A program made the translations under genes and the position numbers. A stretch of 64,000 nt of DNA from Thalassovita sp. (GTDB lineage: Bacteria; Pseudomonadota; Alphaproteobacteria; Rhodobacterales; Rhodobacteraceae). Each line of letters begins with the position of its first letter. The first letter of the stretch is position 1. The DNA lies in assembly GCF_963691685.1 (NCBI RefSeq), contig NZ_OY829290.1:3224001-3288000 (forward strand), written 5' to 3'. The notes under the pieces were generated by a model. It had not been told where the DNA came from. It saw only the letters and a program-made list of their open reading frames with translations, and made no database searches. Shown one piece after another: positions 51,924-61,212 of this stretch.

Positions 51924-53558
51924 TTAGCGTCCAAACAACGCCAGCAACCCTTCGGCCAAGGCCCCGCGCCAGACCAGATAGTCATGACCGCCAACATATT
52001 CGCGGTAGGTCAGCTGGACCTCTGGCCGCAGCGCCATGACATCGCGCAGCGTGCGGCTGGGCTCCAGAATCGACACCTCACCGGGGCGGCGACCTACCTC
52101 ATAGGTGCCGGCCGACATCCAAAGGTGCACGCCAGCCGGGCTGTCCTGCATCCAGCGTTCGATCACATAGGGACGACCCGCCGCCGCTGGCACATGCCCC
52201 GGCGGCGCCCACCAAAGCGACGGCGACATGGCAACAGCGTTGCCAACCACAGACGCCTGTTCCTGCAGCAGGCAGATCGACGCCAACCCGCCGAAGGAGG
52301 AGCCAGAGACGACCCGATCAGCCGCACTCAGGCTGAGGCCCAGCTGTGCTTCCTGACCGGGGATCAGCTCCTCGGTGATGAAGCGATTGAAGGTTACGTT
52401 GCACGGCAGTTCACGTGCGCGGTGCGCCCCATCAATCGGATCGACCAGCAAGGCCACAACAGGCGGCAGCTGCCCGCTGGTGATCAACCGGTCCAGAATA
52501 TCCGGCACCGGCGCGCGAGCGTCCTGATAGCTGGGACCATCAAACAGCACCAGCAGCTTGGTGTCTGGATCCGCCGGATCGAACCCCGGCGGCGTGTAAA
52601 CATCCACCGCGCGGCTGTTGCCCAAAAGGGCTGAGGTCACCATCTGCCGCTGCACCGTGCCACGCACGGCGGGGAGCGGCCCCACCATGCCCGGCTGATC
52701 CGGTGCGGCCGCCAGAACCAGCTGCGAGCGCTGCGCAAAAGGATCCGTGGCCTCAGGATAGAGAGGATGACGGTTCAGCGGATCCGCCTGCAGGGTCGCC
52801 AGAAGCGCCACGCGGTTGTCCCGCGCCCCGCCGTCAAACTGCGGCACATCGGGCGCAAACCCATAGCTCAACCGCGCCGTATCCGGCACTTCAAAGCTGG
52901 CGTACCAGATATCGCTGCCGCTGAGCTGCTGCATCCAGGTGTGATCATGCGATGGCCCACCCCAGAGGCGGACATTCTTGGTTGCCCCCCGCCACAGGAA
53001 GGTGACCAGCTGATGGCCGGGCCGCTCTGACGGCTCCAACATCGGGGTGCCTTCGGCACTGCGGTCCTGCCAGAACTGATCGATCGCCTGCTGCACCCCT
53101 TGCCCTGCGGCAATCGCAGCCTGCAAGGCGCTTAACTTGGGGCTGTCCAGTGTCACAGGCCGCCCTGTCTGATCCGCAGCGGGAATATGATGCATCTGCT
53201 GCCAGACCAACGTGGCCGGTGCCGTGCCTTGGCTGACTGCCACCAGATGTTCATCATCGCTGCCCGCAACAAAAAACACCCGCGCCGCGCCGCTGGGCCC
53301 GACCTCAAACTGGCGCAGCATCTGGCCATCGCCATCCTGCAGTTGCAACAGAAACGGGCCCGCAGGCCCAACCGCGCGGACCTGCCCGGCAATGTAATCC
53401 CCTGAACGCAGCGACAGGGGAAAGCGGATGCTTTCCCCTGCGGCCAGCACCTGAGGGGCAGGATGCTGCGCTTGATGGCGGGGGGCTGTCTCTGCCCCCG
53501 CACCGCTGTTCAATGAGGCGATCATCGCCGCAACTCCCAATAGGGCCTTACCATTCAT
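51924..53558 (-). CDS. Exported enterochelin esterase-like hydrolase (Fes/IroE-type)
   Basis: A 544-residue protein: signal peptide (ALLGVAAMIASLNSGAGAE), a beta-rich region (about 30-120), an Fes N-terminal-like region (VTFLWRGATKNVRLWGG...WYASFEVPDTARLSYGF) and an esterase-D domain (LVLFDGPSYQ; nucleophile VVSGSSFGGLAS; His in YVGGHDYLVW). Fes-type enzymes cut the ester backbone of catecholate siderophores. A signal peptide points to the periplasm, as in IroE, so iron might be freed or the siderophore linearised there. The start overlaps the end of the upstream receptor gene. Confidence 0.87.
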   Translation of the reverse strand: MNGKALLGVAAMIASLNSGAGAETAPRHQAQHPAPQVLAAGESIRFPLSLRSGDYIAGQVRAVGPAGPFLLQLQDGDGQMLRQFEVGPSGAARVFFVAGSDDEHLVAVSQGTAPATLVWQQMHHIPAADQTGRPVTLDSPKLSALQAAIAAGQGVQQAIDQFWQDRSAEGTPMLEPSERPGHQLVTFLWRGATKNVRLWGGPSHDHTWMQQLSGSDIWYASFEVPDTARLSYGFAPDVPQFDGGARDNRVALLATLQADPLNRHPLYPEATDPFAQRSQLVLAAAPDQPGMVGPLPAVRGTVQRQMVTSALLGNSRAVDVYTPPGFDPADPDTKLLVLFDGPSYQDARAPVPDILDRLITSGQLPPVVALLVDPIDGAHRARELPCNVTFNRFITEELIPGQEAQLGLSLSAADRVVSGSSFGGLASICLLQEQASVVGNAVAMSPSLWWAPPGHVPAAAGRPYVIERWMQDSPAGVHLWMSAGTYEVGRRPGEVSILEPSRTLRDVMALRPEVQLTYREYVGGHDYLVWRGALAEGLLALFGR

Positions 53559-55695
53559 AGCCAAGGCTCGCCGAGATCACCCGGCCTTCGCCGCGCCAGC
53601 ACACACGGTCATTGGCACAGGAGGCGACAAATTGTTTGTCGGCCAGGTTGGTCACCGACAGACGTGCGGTCAGACCGTCATAGCTGCCTGTCAGCGCGCC
53701 GATGTCTGCGCTCAGACCGAAATCAACCAGCGTGACAGAGGGCACGGACAGGCTGTTTGAGGCACCAGCCCAGGATTTGCCCTGATGACGGGCCCCCAGC
53801 GACAGGGTCAGACCGTCCATCGGCGCATAGTTCATCCACAGGGCGGCGGTTTCAAACGGCACACGCTGCTGCTGATTGCCGGCATTGGGGCCTTCCTGAT
53901 AGCGCGGATCGACCTTGGCGTAGCTGGCCATCAGCGACAGCTGGTCGTTCAGATCCCCGCGCAGTTCCAGCTCATAGCCTTCGGACTTCAGCTTGCCGAC
54001 CTGGGCCCAGCCCACACCGGATACAAACTCCATCACGCCGTCCTGTTCGATCTGGAACGCCGCTGCGGTGGCCTGCAGACGACCATCGGCCGAGGTCCAT
54101 TTGGCCCCCACTTCCCACTGTTCTGCGGTTTCCGGTTCAAACACCGGGTTGCCACCGCTGTCGGTGCGGATAACCGGGGTGAAGGAGGTTGAGAAGCTGG
54201 CGTAGGCCATGGTGCCTTCGGCAATCTCATAAGACAGCGCAGCGCGGCCCGTGGTGGCTTGATCGGTGTAGACCGTATCAGCCGCAGAGCCATCGGTCGG
54301 GCCGTTGCGGGTTTCCGTCCAGTCGTGACGCAGACCAAGCAGCGCCGACCAGCGGCCCATTTCCATCTGGTTCTGCACATAGACGCCGGCCTGTTCCAGC
54401 GTGGTGGTGTCATCCCACATCTGCGGGATCACAACGCTGCTGAGATCGGGCGAGGTGCCGTTGACCAGATCATAGGTCCCAACTCCGAAGAGGCGGCCAT
54501 AGGTGTCCTGCACTTCGGTTTTCTGCAGATCAAAACCAGCAACCCAGTTGTGCGACACAGAACCGGTCTGCGCTTCGCCAGTCAGATAGGTGTCAGCGGT
54601 GAACTGTTTGGTCGAATCCGTCGCCTCAAAGGCAAACAGATCCACACCGTTGCCATCCGCGGTGACGCGATCGGCCGAAACGCCTTTGTGGTAGAGGTCA
54701 ATTGCGTTGACGCGGGCCTTGTGAACCAGCTGGATGCCGTTTTCAAAGCGGTGCTCGATCTCATAGCCCAGCGATTTGGTGGTGCGATCCGCCTCATCAA
54801 AGGCTGGCGCGTAGGAGGTGAAGTTGTCCGGGTAATAAAGGCCCGAGCTGGTCGGCTCCAGGATACCTTCCAGCGACTGGTGGTTACGGTAGCCCGCCTC
54901 CGGATCACGCTGGTAGATCGCCGAAACAGTCACTTTGGTGTCTTCGCCCAGCGACCACTCCAGCGTCGGGGCCAGGGCAAACCGGTTCTGGTCCAGCCCA
55001 CCTTCGAAGGTTTTCTGCCAGGCTGCACCGGCCACGCGGTAGCGCAGCGAACCGTCGGCGGACAGGCTGCCCTCGAAATCACCGTTCACACTCAGGTAAT
55101 CCTGCGTGCCAAAGCCCAGTTCCATGTATTTGCGGTCCTGACCGGTCGGGGTCTTCAGCGACTGGTTGATCTGACCACCGGGGGCCACCTGACCATAGGT
55201 GACAGAGGCCGGGCCTTTCACCACTTCGACACGGTCCAGCAGCAGCGGATCGATCTGACCGTTAGAAGAACCGCCAAAAATCATGCCGTCCAGCGATTTG
55301 CCGGAATAGGCGGTGAAGCCACGGATCATGACCTCATCGTGGAAGTTCGACGTGCCCCGGTACTCCGCCTGAACGTTTGGCACATAGCGCAGCGCCTCGG
55401 CCACCGAGTTGGCGCCCTGCTGCGCCATCTGTTCGCTGCCAACCACATTGACGGTCACCGGCGTTTTCGCCAGCGGTGTTGCGCTGCGGGTTGCGGCGCG
55501 GGACTGGCTGGGGACATAGCCTCTCACCGCGCCGTCGCCGCTGGCCTCTTGCGCCTCAGCGCTTTCCAGCACCACTTCGTCAAGTTCCAGCGCCTCCTGG
55601 GCCTGGGCCGGGCTGAACAGCGCCGTGGTTCCCAAAAGCCCAGCCAGAAGGAGCGAGGCCCGGCGGGCCGCCAAGAATGTCTCGGATGTTTTCAT
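53548..55695 (-). CDS. TonB-dependent siderophore receptor (TIGR01783-type)
   Basis: A 715-residue receptor with signal peptide (ASLLLAGLLGTTALFSPAQAQ), TonB box (LELDEVVLES), siderophore-receptor-specific KTPVTVNVVGSEQM and plug motif VEVVKGPASVTYGQVAPGGQINQSLK, and a barrel ending in SASLGYEW with a Cys pair (ASCANDRVCW) near the end. The ATG at 55695 has AGGA 6 bases upstream; upstream in-frame codons are non-coding. The Fes-like gene overlaps its stop, and an AraC-type regulator diverges from it. Confidence 0.92.
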   Translation of the reverse strand: MKTSETFLAARRASLLLAGLLGTTALFSPAQAQEALELDEVVLESAEAQEASGDGAVRGYVPSQSRAATRSATPLAKTPVTVNVVGSEQMAQQGANSVAEALRYVPNVQAEYRGTSNFHDEVMIRGFTAYSGKSLDGMIFGGSSNGQIDPLLLDRVEVVKGPASVTYGQVAPGGQINQSLKTPTGQDRKYMELGFGTQDYLSVNGDFEGSLSADGSLRYRVAGAAWQKTFEGGLDQNRFALAPTLEWSLGEDTKVTVSAIYQRDPEAGYRNHQSLEGILEPTSSGLYYPDNFTSYAPAFDEADRTTKSLGYEIEHRFENGIQLVHKARVNAIDLYHKGVSADRVTADGNGVDLFAFEATDSTKQFTADTYLTGEAQTGSVSHNWVAGFDLQKTEVQDTYGRLFGVGTYDLVNGTSPDLSSVVIPQMWDDTTTLEQAGVYVQNQMEMGRWSALLGLRHDWTETRNGPTDGSAADTVYTDQATTGRAALSYEIAEGTMAYASFSTSFTPVIRTDSGGNPVFEPETAEQWEVGAKWTSADGRLQATAAAFQIEQDGVMEFVSGVGWAQVGKLKSEGYELELRGDLNDQLSLMASYAKVDPRYQEGPNAGNQQQRVPFETAALWMNYAPMDGLTLSLGARHQGKSWAGASNSLSVPSVTLVDFGLSADIGALTGSYDGLTARLSVTNLADKQFVASCANDRVCWRGEGRVISASLGYEW

Positions 55696-55875
55696 GATGT
55701 CCTGTTCCCCAGACCGGGACCCGCCCGGTGTCTTTAGTTGAGTCTTTCTGTCGGGGAACTTATGAAGAGGGCACACATGGGGTCCATAGCCCGCCTCTTT
55801 GCCAGCGCGACTCATGTCTTTGGGAAACCGACACAAGAATAGGACGGGCGCCGTTTGCCGCGCCCGGGCAGCGCG
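55696..55875. promoter_or_regulatory. Divergent promoter region receptor/AraC
   Basis: The 180 bases between the two starts include CTTTAGTTGAGTCTTT around 55732, whose reverse complement (GACTCAACTAAAG) partly resembles the GACTAAATTAG part of the repeat before the MFS gene. This may be a shared iron-responsive element. Confidence 0.35.
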
Positions 55876-56721
55876 ATGACGATACATACATACCCCGGAA
55901 ACCTGCGCATTGGCGTGCTGGATGCCAATAAATCCACCGTCGTGGACCGCGCGCCCCAGCCGTTAAACCCCAAGTTCAAAGTGCTGGTTCTGCTGAACGG
56001 GTATCACAAGTTTGCCGTCAATGAGCGTGAGGTGGAGCTGGATGCAACCGACCATCCGGCGGCGATGTTCTTTCACCTGCGGGCCCGGGGCACGTTGCGC
56101 CATCTGGCCAGTTCCGGCCATCCCTACCGCAAACTGGCGCTGACCACCGATCTGGACTGGTTCAACAGTTTCTCCGAAAGCACCCTGCCGCAGGACAGCC
56201 CCCTGCCCTTCAGCCATGATGACGGTGATCTTAGCCTACAGCAGTGGCAGCCCAGCAAGGACCTGATCCGCCTGTCGACCCAGATCATCCTGCCGCCGCC
56301 AAATGGTGATCCCTGGCAGACCAGCCTGTATCGGATGTCTGCCGGGCTGGAGATCCTGCGCCGCGTGCTGGAGGAGGTGGGACAGGACAACAGCCGCCCC
56401 GGTGACGCAATCGCCGAACAAATCCGGCTGTTCCTGCTGTCACAGCTGGAAAACCAAAACCCGCTGGAGGCGCTGGAGGCTCACATGAACCTCAACCGCC
56501 GTTCGCTGCAGCGCCATTTCAAACGCCGTTTTGGCGTCACCATCGCCGATTTCCTGCGCGAAGCCCGACTGCAACGCGCCCATAAAGCGCTGAGTGAAGA
56601 TGGTGTCAGCATCGCCATGGCGGCCTTTATGGCGGGCTATACCTCCCCCGCCAATTTCGCCACGGCCTTCCGGCGCGCCTACGGGGTTTCGCCAAAGCTG
56701 ATCCAGCGCGTGCCGCGTTAG
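55876..56721 (+). CDS. AraC-family regulator of siderophore uptake (PchR-like)
   Basis: A 281-residue protein with an N-terminal ligand domain and a C-terminal double helix-turn-helix (MNLNRRSLQRHFKRRFGVTIADFLREARLQRAHKAL...AAFMAGYTSPANFATAFRRAYGVSPKLI). Layout and divergent position next to a siderophore receptor match PchR-type activators that sense the ferric siderophore. The ATG at 55876 is preferred to a TTG at 55855. Confidence 0.88.
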   Translation: MTIHTYPGNLRIGVLDANKSTVVDRAPQPLNPKFKVLVLLNGYHKFAVNEREVELDATDHPAAMFFHLRARGTLRHLASSGHPYRKLALTTDLDWFNSFSESTLPQDSPLPFSHDDGDLSLQQWQPSKDLIRLSTQIILPPPNGDPWQTSLYRMSAGLEILRRVLEEVGQDNSRPGDAIAEQIRLFLLSQLENQNPLEALEAHMNLNRRSLQRHFKRRFGVTIADFLREARLQRAHKALSEDGVSIAMAAFMAGYTSPANFATAFRRAYGVSPKLIQRVPR

Positions 56722-56726
56722 GTGCT

Positions 56727-56752
56727 GGGCGGCAGCCGAAGCTGCCGCGCCC
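56727..56752. terminator. Stem-loop between convergent araC and pepT
   Basis: CGGCAGC-CGAA-GCTGCCG at 56730-56747, extended by GGGC/GCGCCC, lies between the two stops. There is no clear T-run. Confidence 0.5.
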
Positions 56753-56765
56753 TTGGGCTTGCGCG

Positions 56766-58001
56766 TTACTTCGCCGCCTTTTGCGCCAGTGTCAGGCAGA
56801 CCTCGGTCGCTTTGGCCATGTCCTGAACCGACACCCATTCCAACGGGCCGTGGATGTTCTGCATCCCGGTGAAGATGTTGGGCGTCGGCACACCAAATTC
56901 CGTCAGGCGGGAGCCATCGGTGCCACCACGGATCGGCACAGAAACCGGTTCGATCCCATGGGCGCGGCTGGCATCGCGGGCCAGTTCGACTGGGGTCATA
57001 TCGTTTTCCAGCCAATAGCGCATGTTGCGATACTGCGGCTGGATCTCCACCGTGATCTCGGCGCGCGGTTCAGACAGCTGCACCGCCTCACAGGTTTTGC
57101 GCAGCAATTCACCTTTGGCTTCCAGCCCATCCAACTCAAAATCGCGCAGGATGAAGTTGATCACCATCTCTGACGATCCGCCCACCATATCCGTGGCATG
57201 GATGAAACCTTCGCGTTCATCGGTGGTTTCCGGCGTCATTGTTGCCTGCGGCAAGGTCTGCACGATCTTGGAGGCAAGATGGATCGCATTGACCATTTTC
57301 TCCTTCGCCAGACCGGGGTGGATCGACACGCCTTTGACGGTCACAACCGCCCCATCGGCCGAGAAGCTTTCATATTCGATCTCCCCCACCTGACCGCCAT
57401 CCAGCGTATAGGCAAAATCGGCTTTCAGGTCCTTGGGCAACTCCTGCCCGACGCCGCGGCCAATCTCTTCGTCCGGGGTGAAGGCGATGCGCAATGTGGG
57501 TCGCTTGATGTCCGGGTTTTCCAGCAGGTGGCGCGCCATGGTCATGATGATGGCCACACCGGCCTTGTCATCCGCACCCAGCAACGTCAGACCCGAGGCG
57601 GTGATGATATCATCACCCTGTTTGGTCGCCAGATAGGGATATTCCGCAGGCGACAGGACCAGCGTGGGATCATCGGGGAAGGTGATATCGCCACCGTTGT
57701 AGCCCTTGATCACACGGGGTTTCACATCCGTGGCATTGAACTGCGGCGCGGTGTCGACATGGGCCAGAAAGCCAACGGTCGGCCCCTCAACGTTGCCCGG
57801 CACGGTGGCCAGAACCACGCCGTATTCGGTCAGTTCCACATCCGCCGCGCCGATCATGTTTAGCTCCTGTTCCAGCAGGCGCAGCACGTCATATTGGATC
57901 GCAGTGCTGGGGGCGCTGGGGCTGTCGGCATCGCTTTGGCTGTCAATCGCGGCGTAGCGGACCAGACGGTCCTCAAGTTCATCGGTAAATCTATCGGTCA
58001 T
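56766..58001 (-). CDS. pepT: Peptidase T (tripeptide aminopeptidase)
   Basis: A 411-residue M20B metallopeptidase, the normal length of PepT. Metal ligands appear in FLAHVDTAPQ, LLGADDKAG, FTPDEEIGRG and TLDGGQVGE, with PIRGGTDGSRLTEFGVPTPNIFTGMQNIHGP near the C-terminus, a PepT-specific block. It releases the N-terminal residue from tripeptides in the cytoplasm. AGGAGG precedes the ATG at 58001. Confidence 0.95.
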   Translation of the reverse strand: MTDRFTDELEDRLVRYAAIDSQSDADSPSAPSTAIQYDVLRLLEQELNMIGAADVELTEYGVVLATVPGNVEGPTVGFLAHVDTAPQFNATDVKPRVIKGYNGGDITFPDDPTLVLSPAEYPYLATKQGDDIITASGLTLLGADDKAGVAIIMTMARHLLENPDIKRPTLRIAFTPDEEIGRGVGQELPKDLKADFAYTLDGGQVGEIEYESFSADGAVVTVKGVSIHPGLAKEKMVNAIHLASKIVQTLPQATMTPETTDEREGFIHATDMVGGSSEMVINFILRDFELDGLEAKGELLRKTCEAVQLSEPRAEITVEIQPQYRNMRYWLENDMTPVELARDASRAHGIEPVSVPIRGGTDGSRLTEFGVPTPNIFTGMQNIHGPLEWVSVQDMAKATEVCLTLAQKAAK

Positions 58002-58025
58002 CACACCCTCCTGCGGTTTGGGTGC

Positions 58026-58073
58026 AAAAAGGGCGGCTGGCGCGGGCAATGTCAAGCCACCCGCCAGCCGCCC
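58026..58073 (-). terminator. Rho-independent terminator of the carnitine operon
   Basis: Perfect 12-base arms GGGCGGCTGGCG and CGCCAGCCGCCC with a 19-base loop; on the minus strand the stem is followed by TTTTT. It lies 15 bases after the carnitine dehydrogenase stop and before pepT. Confidence 0.85.
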
Positions 58074-58087
58074 CCAACCTCAGGGCG

Positions 58088-59524
58088 TCAGGGCCGCTGC
58101 CCGACCGCGCGGCCAACACCCTCTGGTGTGGGCAGTTTTGCATGGGCGCTGGCAAAGGCCAGCAGCTGCGCCTCCACGGCCTCCGCCGGGGGGCAGGAGC
58201 GGCGGGTTTTCAGGTCCACATGCAGCAGCAGGGTTTCCACCGTTGCCACCAGCTGATCGCCGGACCTGAGCATATGGAACAGATGCAGCTTCTTACCCTG
58301 CCCCGCCAGAACCTGTGTCTGCACCTGCAGACGCGCGCCCTGATGGGTTTCATCCAGATAGCGCACATGGCTTTCAGCGGTGAAGTAGCTGAGGCCACCG
58401 GCGATGTAATCAGCATCTGCGCCGATCATCTCCATAAAGCGGTCGCTGGCTTTGGCGCCGGCCTCCAGATAATGGGTTTCGTTCATATGGCCGTTGTAAT
58501 CCGTCCAGGTTTGCGGCACCTGAATGTCCAGCGTCACCGGTAGATCCCCGGTCTGCGGCACCTCCAGCTGGGCCTCATGGGCGCAGATCACCCCGCCCGC
58601 CCCGCTGCCGGATTGTTTCAGGCTGCGCATCATGCCGACCAGGTTGTCATCGCGCAGGCGTTCCAGCTGACGGATCGACAGGTGACCGGATTGCGCATCG
58701 GACTGTCCGGCAATCAGATCCACCAGTTCGTCGGTGAACTCAGGCACATCCATCAGTTTGGTCCAGGGCCATTCCAGCGCCGGGCCAAACTGCGCCATGA
58801 AATGTTTCATGCCCGCCTCACCCCCGGCAATCCGGTAGGTTTCAAACAGCCCCATCTGCGCCCAGCGCAGGCCAAAACCCATGCGGATCGCTTCATCGAT
58901 TTCCTCGGTGGTGGCGATGCCGTCTTTCACCAGCCACAGCGCCTCGCGCCAGACAGCTTCAAGGAAGCGGTCGGCGATATGGGCATCAATCTCCTTGCGG
59001 ACCTTCAGCGGGTAGAGCCCAACCGAACGCAGGATCTCGGCCGCGCGGTCACAGTCTTCAGCATCGCCCACCAGTTCGATCAACGGCAGCAGGTAGACCG
59101 GGTTGAACGGATGGGCGACAATCGCACGCGCACCCTTTGCGTTCAGTTCCGACGGTTTGAAGCCCGAGGTGGAGGAGCCGATCACCGCCTCTGCCGGGGC
59201 CAGCGCCGTCAGATCCGCATGGATGCGATGTTTCAGATCCAACCGTTCCGGTACGCTTTCCTGTACCCAAGCGGCGCCGTCCAGCGCAGTGGCCAGATCA
59301 TCGTGAAACGTCAGAGCGCCCTCAGGCGGCAGGGGTTTGTCATAAAGCGCGGGCAGCGCACGGCGGGCGTTGTCCAGCACTTCGCCAATTTTACGCTCCG
59401 CTTCGGGATCCGGGTCATAGACCGCAACGTCCCAGCCGTTGAGCAGGAAGCGCGCCGCCCAGCCGCCGCCGATAACACCACCGCCAATGATCGCTGCCTT
59501 TTCACGCGCAGACTTTACACTCAT
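58088..59524 (-). CDS. lcdH: L-carnitine dehydrogenase fused to betainyl-CoA thioesterase
   Basis: A 478-residue fusion. Residues about 8-315 form a 3-hydroxyacyl-CoA-dehydrogenase-fold carnitine dehydrogenase (AAIIGGGVIGGGWAARFLLNGWDV; STSGFKPSEL; AHPFNPVYLLPLIELV). Residues about 325-478 form a hotdog thioesterase (VPQTWTDYNGHMNETHYLEAG). It oxidises L-carnitine to 3-dehydrocarnitine with NAD and hydrolyses betainyl-CoA to glycine betaine; such fusions are known. ATG overlaps the SDR stop (ATGA). It is last in the operon. Confidence 0.92.
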   Translation of the reverse strand: MSVKSAREKAAIIGGGVIGGGWAARFLLNGWDVAVYDPDPEAERKIGEVLDNARRALPALYDKPLPPEGALTFHDDLATALDGAAWVQESVPERLDLKHRIHADLTALAPAEAVIGSSTSGFKPSELNAKGARAIVAHPFNPVYLLPLIELVGDAEDCDRAAEILRSVGLYPLKVRKEIDAHIADRFLEAVWREALWLVKDGIATTEEIDEAIRMGFGLRWAQMGLFETYRIAGGEAGMKHFMAQFGPALEWPWTKLMDVPEFTDELVDLIAGQSDAQSGHLSIRQLERLRDDNLVGMMRSLKQSGSGAGGVICAHEAQLEVPQTGDLPVTLDIQVPQTWTDYNGHMNETHYLEAGAKASDRFMEMIGADADYIAGGLSYFTAESHVRYLDETHQGARLQVQTQVLAGQGKKLHLFHMLRSGDQLVATVETLLLHVDLKTRRSCPPAEAVEAQLLAFASAHAKLPTPEGVGRAVGQRP

Positions 59525-60285
59525 TGAAACAATCCTTCTGTATGTCCATCCACGGACAGCACCTGGCCCGAGATCTTGGCCGCCGCAGGCGAGGCCAAAA
59601 ACACAGCGGTGTCCGCAATTTCACTGGGCTCCACCCAGGTTTTCATTGATGTGTTGGCCACATGGGTGGCGCGGACCTCCTCGGCGCTGAGGCCACGCTG
59701 GGAGGCCTCATTGGCAACCACCCAGTCCATCCGCGGCCCCTCGACCGAGCCGGGGCAAATCGCGTTCACCCGCACACCCACCGGCCCCAGTTCCATCGCC
59801 AGGGTTTTGGTCAATCCGATCAGCCCCCATTTCGCCACCGCATAGGGGCTGCGCATCGGGTAGCCGAACAATCCGGCGGTAGATGAAGTGATGAGGATCA
59901 CGCCACTGCCCTGCGCCCGCATCAGCCGTGCGGCCCAGCGACAGATCAGAAAGGCGCCATCCAGATTGACCGACAGGCAGCGCTGCCATTCGGCATAATG
60001 CAGGGTCTCAATTGGACCGACGGGCCCCCCCGTGCCAGCATTGGCACAGACCACATCCACCCCGCGCCAGCGCACCTCCACCGCATCCAGAAACGCCGCC
60101 ATCTGCGCTGATGAGGTCACATCGGCCACCATCGCCAGACAGTCCGGGTAGGCCTCCGCAAAGCGGGCGACGGCCTGCGGGTCGACGTCACAGACCGCAA
60201 CCTCAGCCCCCTCTGCCAGAAACCGTTCGGCCAGCGCCAGGCCAATGCCTGACGCCCCAGCCGTCACCACAACGCGCTGCGCCAT
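59521..60285 (-). CDS. SDR oxidoreductase of the carnitine operon
   Basis: A 254-residue classical SDR with TAGASGIGLALAERF, CANAG, ITSSTAGLFGYPMRSPYAVAKWGL (Ser, YxxxK) and VNAICPGSVEGPRM. It overlaps lcdH by ATGA and the BKACE stop as TGATG, so it belongs to the pathway. As L-carnitine dehydrogenase is already present, it could act on D-carnitine, on which SDR-sized dehydrogenases are known in Agrobacterium, or on a related 3-hydroxy acid. Confidence 0.88.
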   Translation of the reverse strand: MAQRVVVTAGASGIGLALAERFLAEGAEVAVCDVDPQAVARFAEAYPDCLAMVADVTSSAQMAAFLDAVEVRWRGVDVVCANAGTGGPVGPIETLHYAEWQRCLSVNLDGAFLICRWAARLMRAQGSGVILITSSTAGLFGYPMRSPYAVAKWGLIGLTKTLAMELGPVGVRVNAICPGSVEGPRMDWVVANEASQRGLSAEEVRATHVANTSMKTWVEPSEIADTAVFLASPAAAKISGQVLSVDGHTEGLFQ

Positions 60286-61211
60286 CAGCCGGCGCCTTTG
60301 GCCACAGGCGCGCGTTTGACCAGCCCCAAACGTTCGCGCACGGCGGCGGGACCGATCACCTTGGCGCCCATGTTTTCAATGATGGTCACAGCCCGTTCAA
60401 CCAACTGCGCATTGGTCGCCAGCACCCCTTTGTCGAGCCACAGGTTATCCTCCAGCCCGACGCGCACATTACCGCCCGCCAGCACCGAAGCGGCCACATA
60501 GGCCATCTGGTCCCGCCCCAGTGAGAAGGCCGACCAGTTCCAGTCGGAGGGCACGTTGTTGACCATCGCCATGAAGGTATTGAGGTCATTCGGCGCACCC
60601 CACGGCACCCCCATGCACAGCTGCACCAAGGCGTCAGGCGCCAGCACGCCCTCCTTCACCAGTTCCTTGGCAAACCACAGATGACCGGTGTCAAAGGCCT
60701 CAATCTCGGGCTTCACGCCCAGATCGGTCATCATCTGGCCCATCGCCCGCAGCATGCCCGGCGTGTTGGTCATGACGTAATCAGCCTCGGCAAAGTTCAT
60801 TGTGCCGCAGTCCAGGGTGCAGATCTCAGGCAGACATTCAGCGACATGCGCCATACGTTCGGTTGCGCCAACCATGTCGGTGCCGGCGGGGTTCACCGGC
60901 AGTGGCGCCTCGGTCGGGCCAAAGACCATATCGCCGCCCATGCCCGCGGTGAGGTTCAAAACCACATCTACCTCCGCATCGCGGATCCGATCGGTCACTT
61001 CCCGGTAGAGCCCCAGATCCCGGCTGGGCGCCCCGGTTTCGGGATCGCGCACATGGCAATGCACCACTGCCGCCCCGGCCTTGGCCGCATCAATGGCAGA
61101 ATTGGCAATCTGTTCCGGGCTGCGCGGCACATGCGGGCTGCGATCCTGCGTCCCACCCGATCCGGTGACGGCTGCGGTGATGAAAACATCGCGGTTCATC
61201 GACAATGGCAT
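60285..61211 (-). CDS. BKACE (DUF849) 3-dehydrocarnitine cleavage enzyme
   Basis: A 308-residue TIM-barrel enzyme with FITAAVTGSGGTQDRSPHVPRSPEQI, VHCHVRDPETGAPSRDLGLY (zinc His pair), CTLDCGTMNF, EIEAFDTGHL and GNVRVGLEDNLWLDKG, the BKACE pattern. With acetyl-CoA it should cleave 3-dehydrocarnitine to acetoacetate and betainyl-CoA, which fits the adjacent dehydrogenase-thioesterase. The ATG at 61211 is chosen over the longer upstream frame because it follows the CaiD stop and AGGGA. Confidence 0.92.
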   Translation of the reverse strand: MPLSMNRDVFITAAVTGSGGTQDRSPHVPRSPEQIANSAIDAAKAGAAVVHCHVRDPETGAPSRDLGLYREVTDRIRDAEVDVVLNLTAGMGGDMVFGPTEAPLPVNPAGTDMVGATERMAHVAECLPEICTLDCGTMNFAEADYVMTNTPGMLRAMGQMMTDLGVKPEIEAFDTGHLWFAKELVKEGVLAPDALVQLCMGVPWGAPNDLNTFMAMVNNVPSDWNWSAFSLGRDQMAYVAASVLAGGNVRVGLEDNLWLDKGVLATNAQLVERAVTIIENMGAKVIGPAAVRERLGLVKRAPVAKGAG

Positions 61212-61212
61212 G

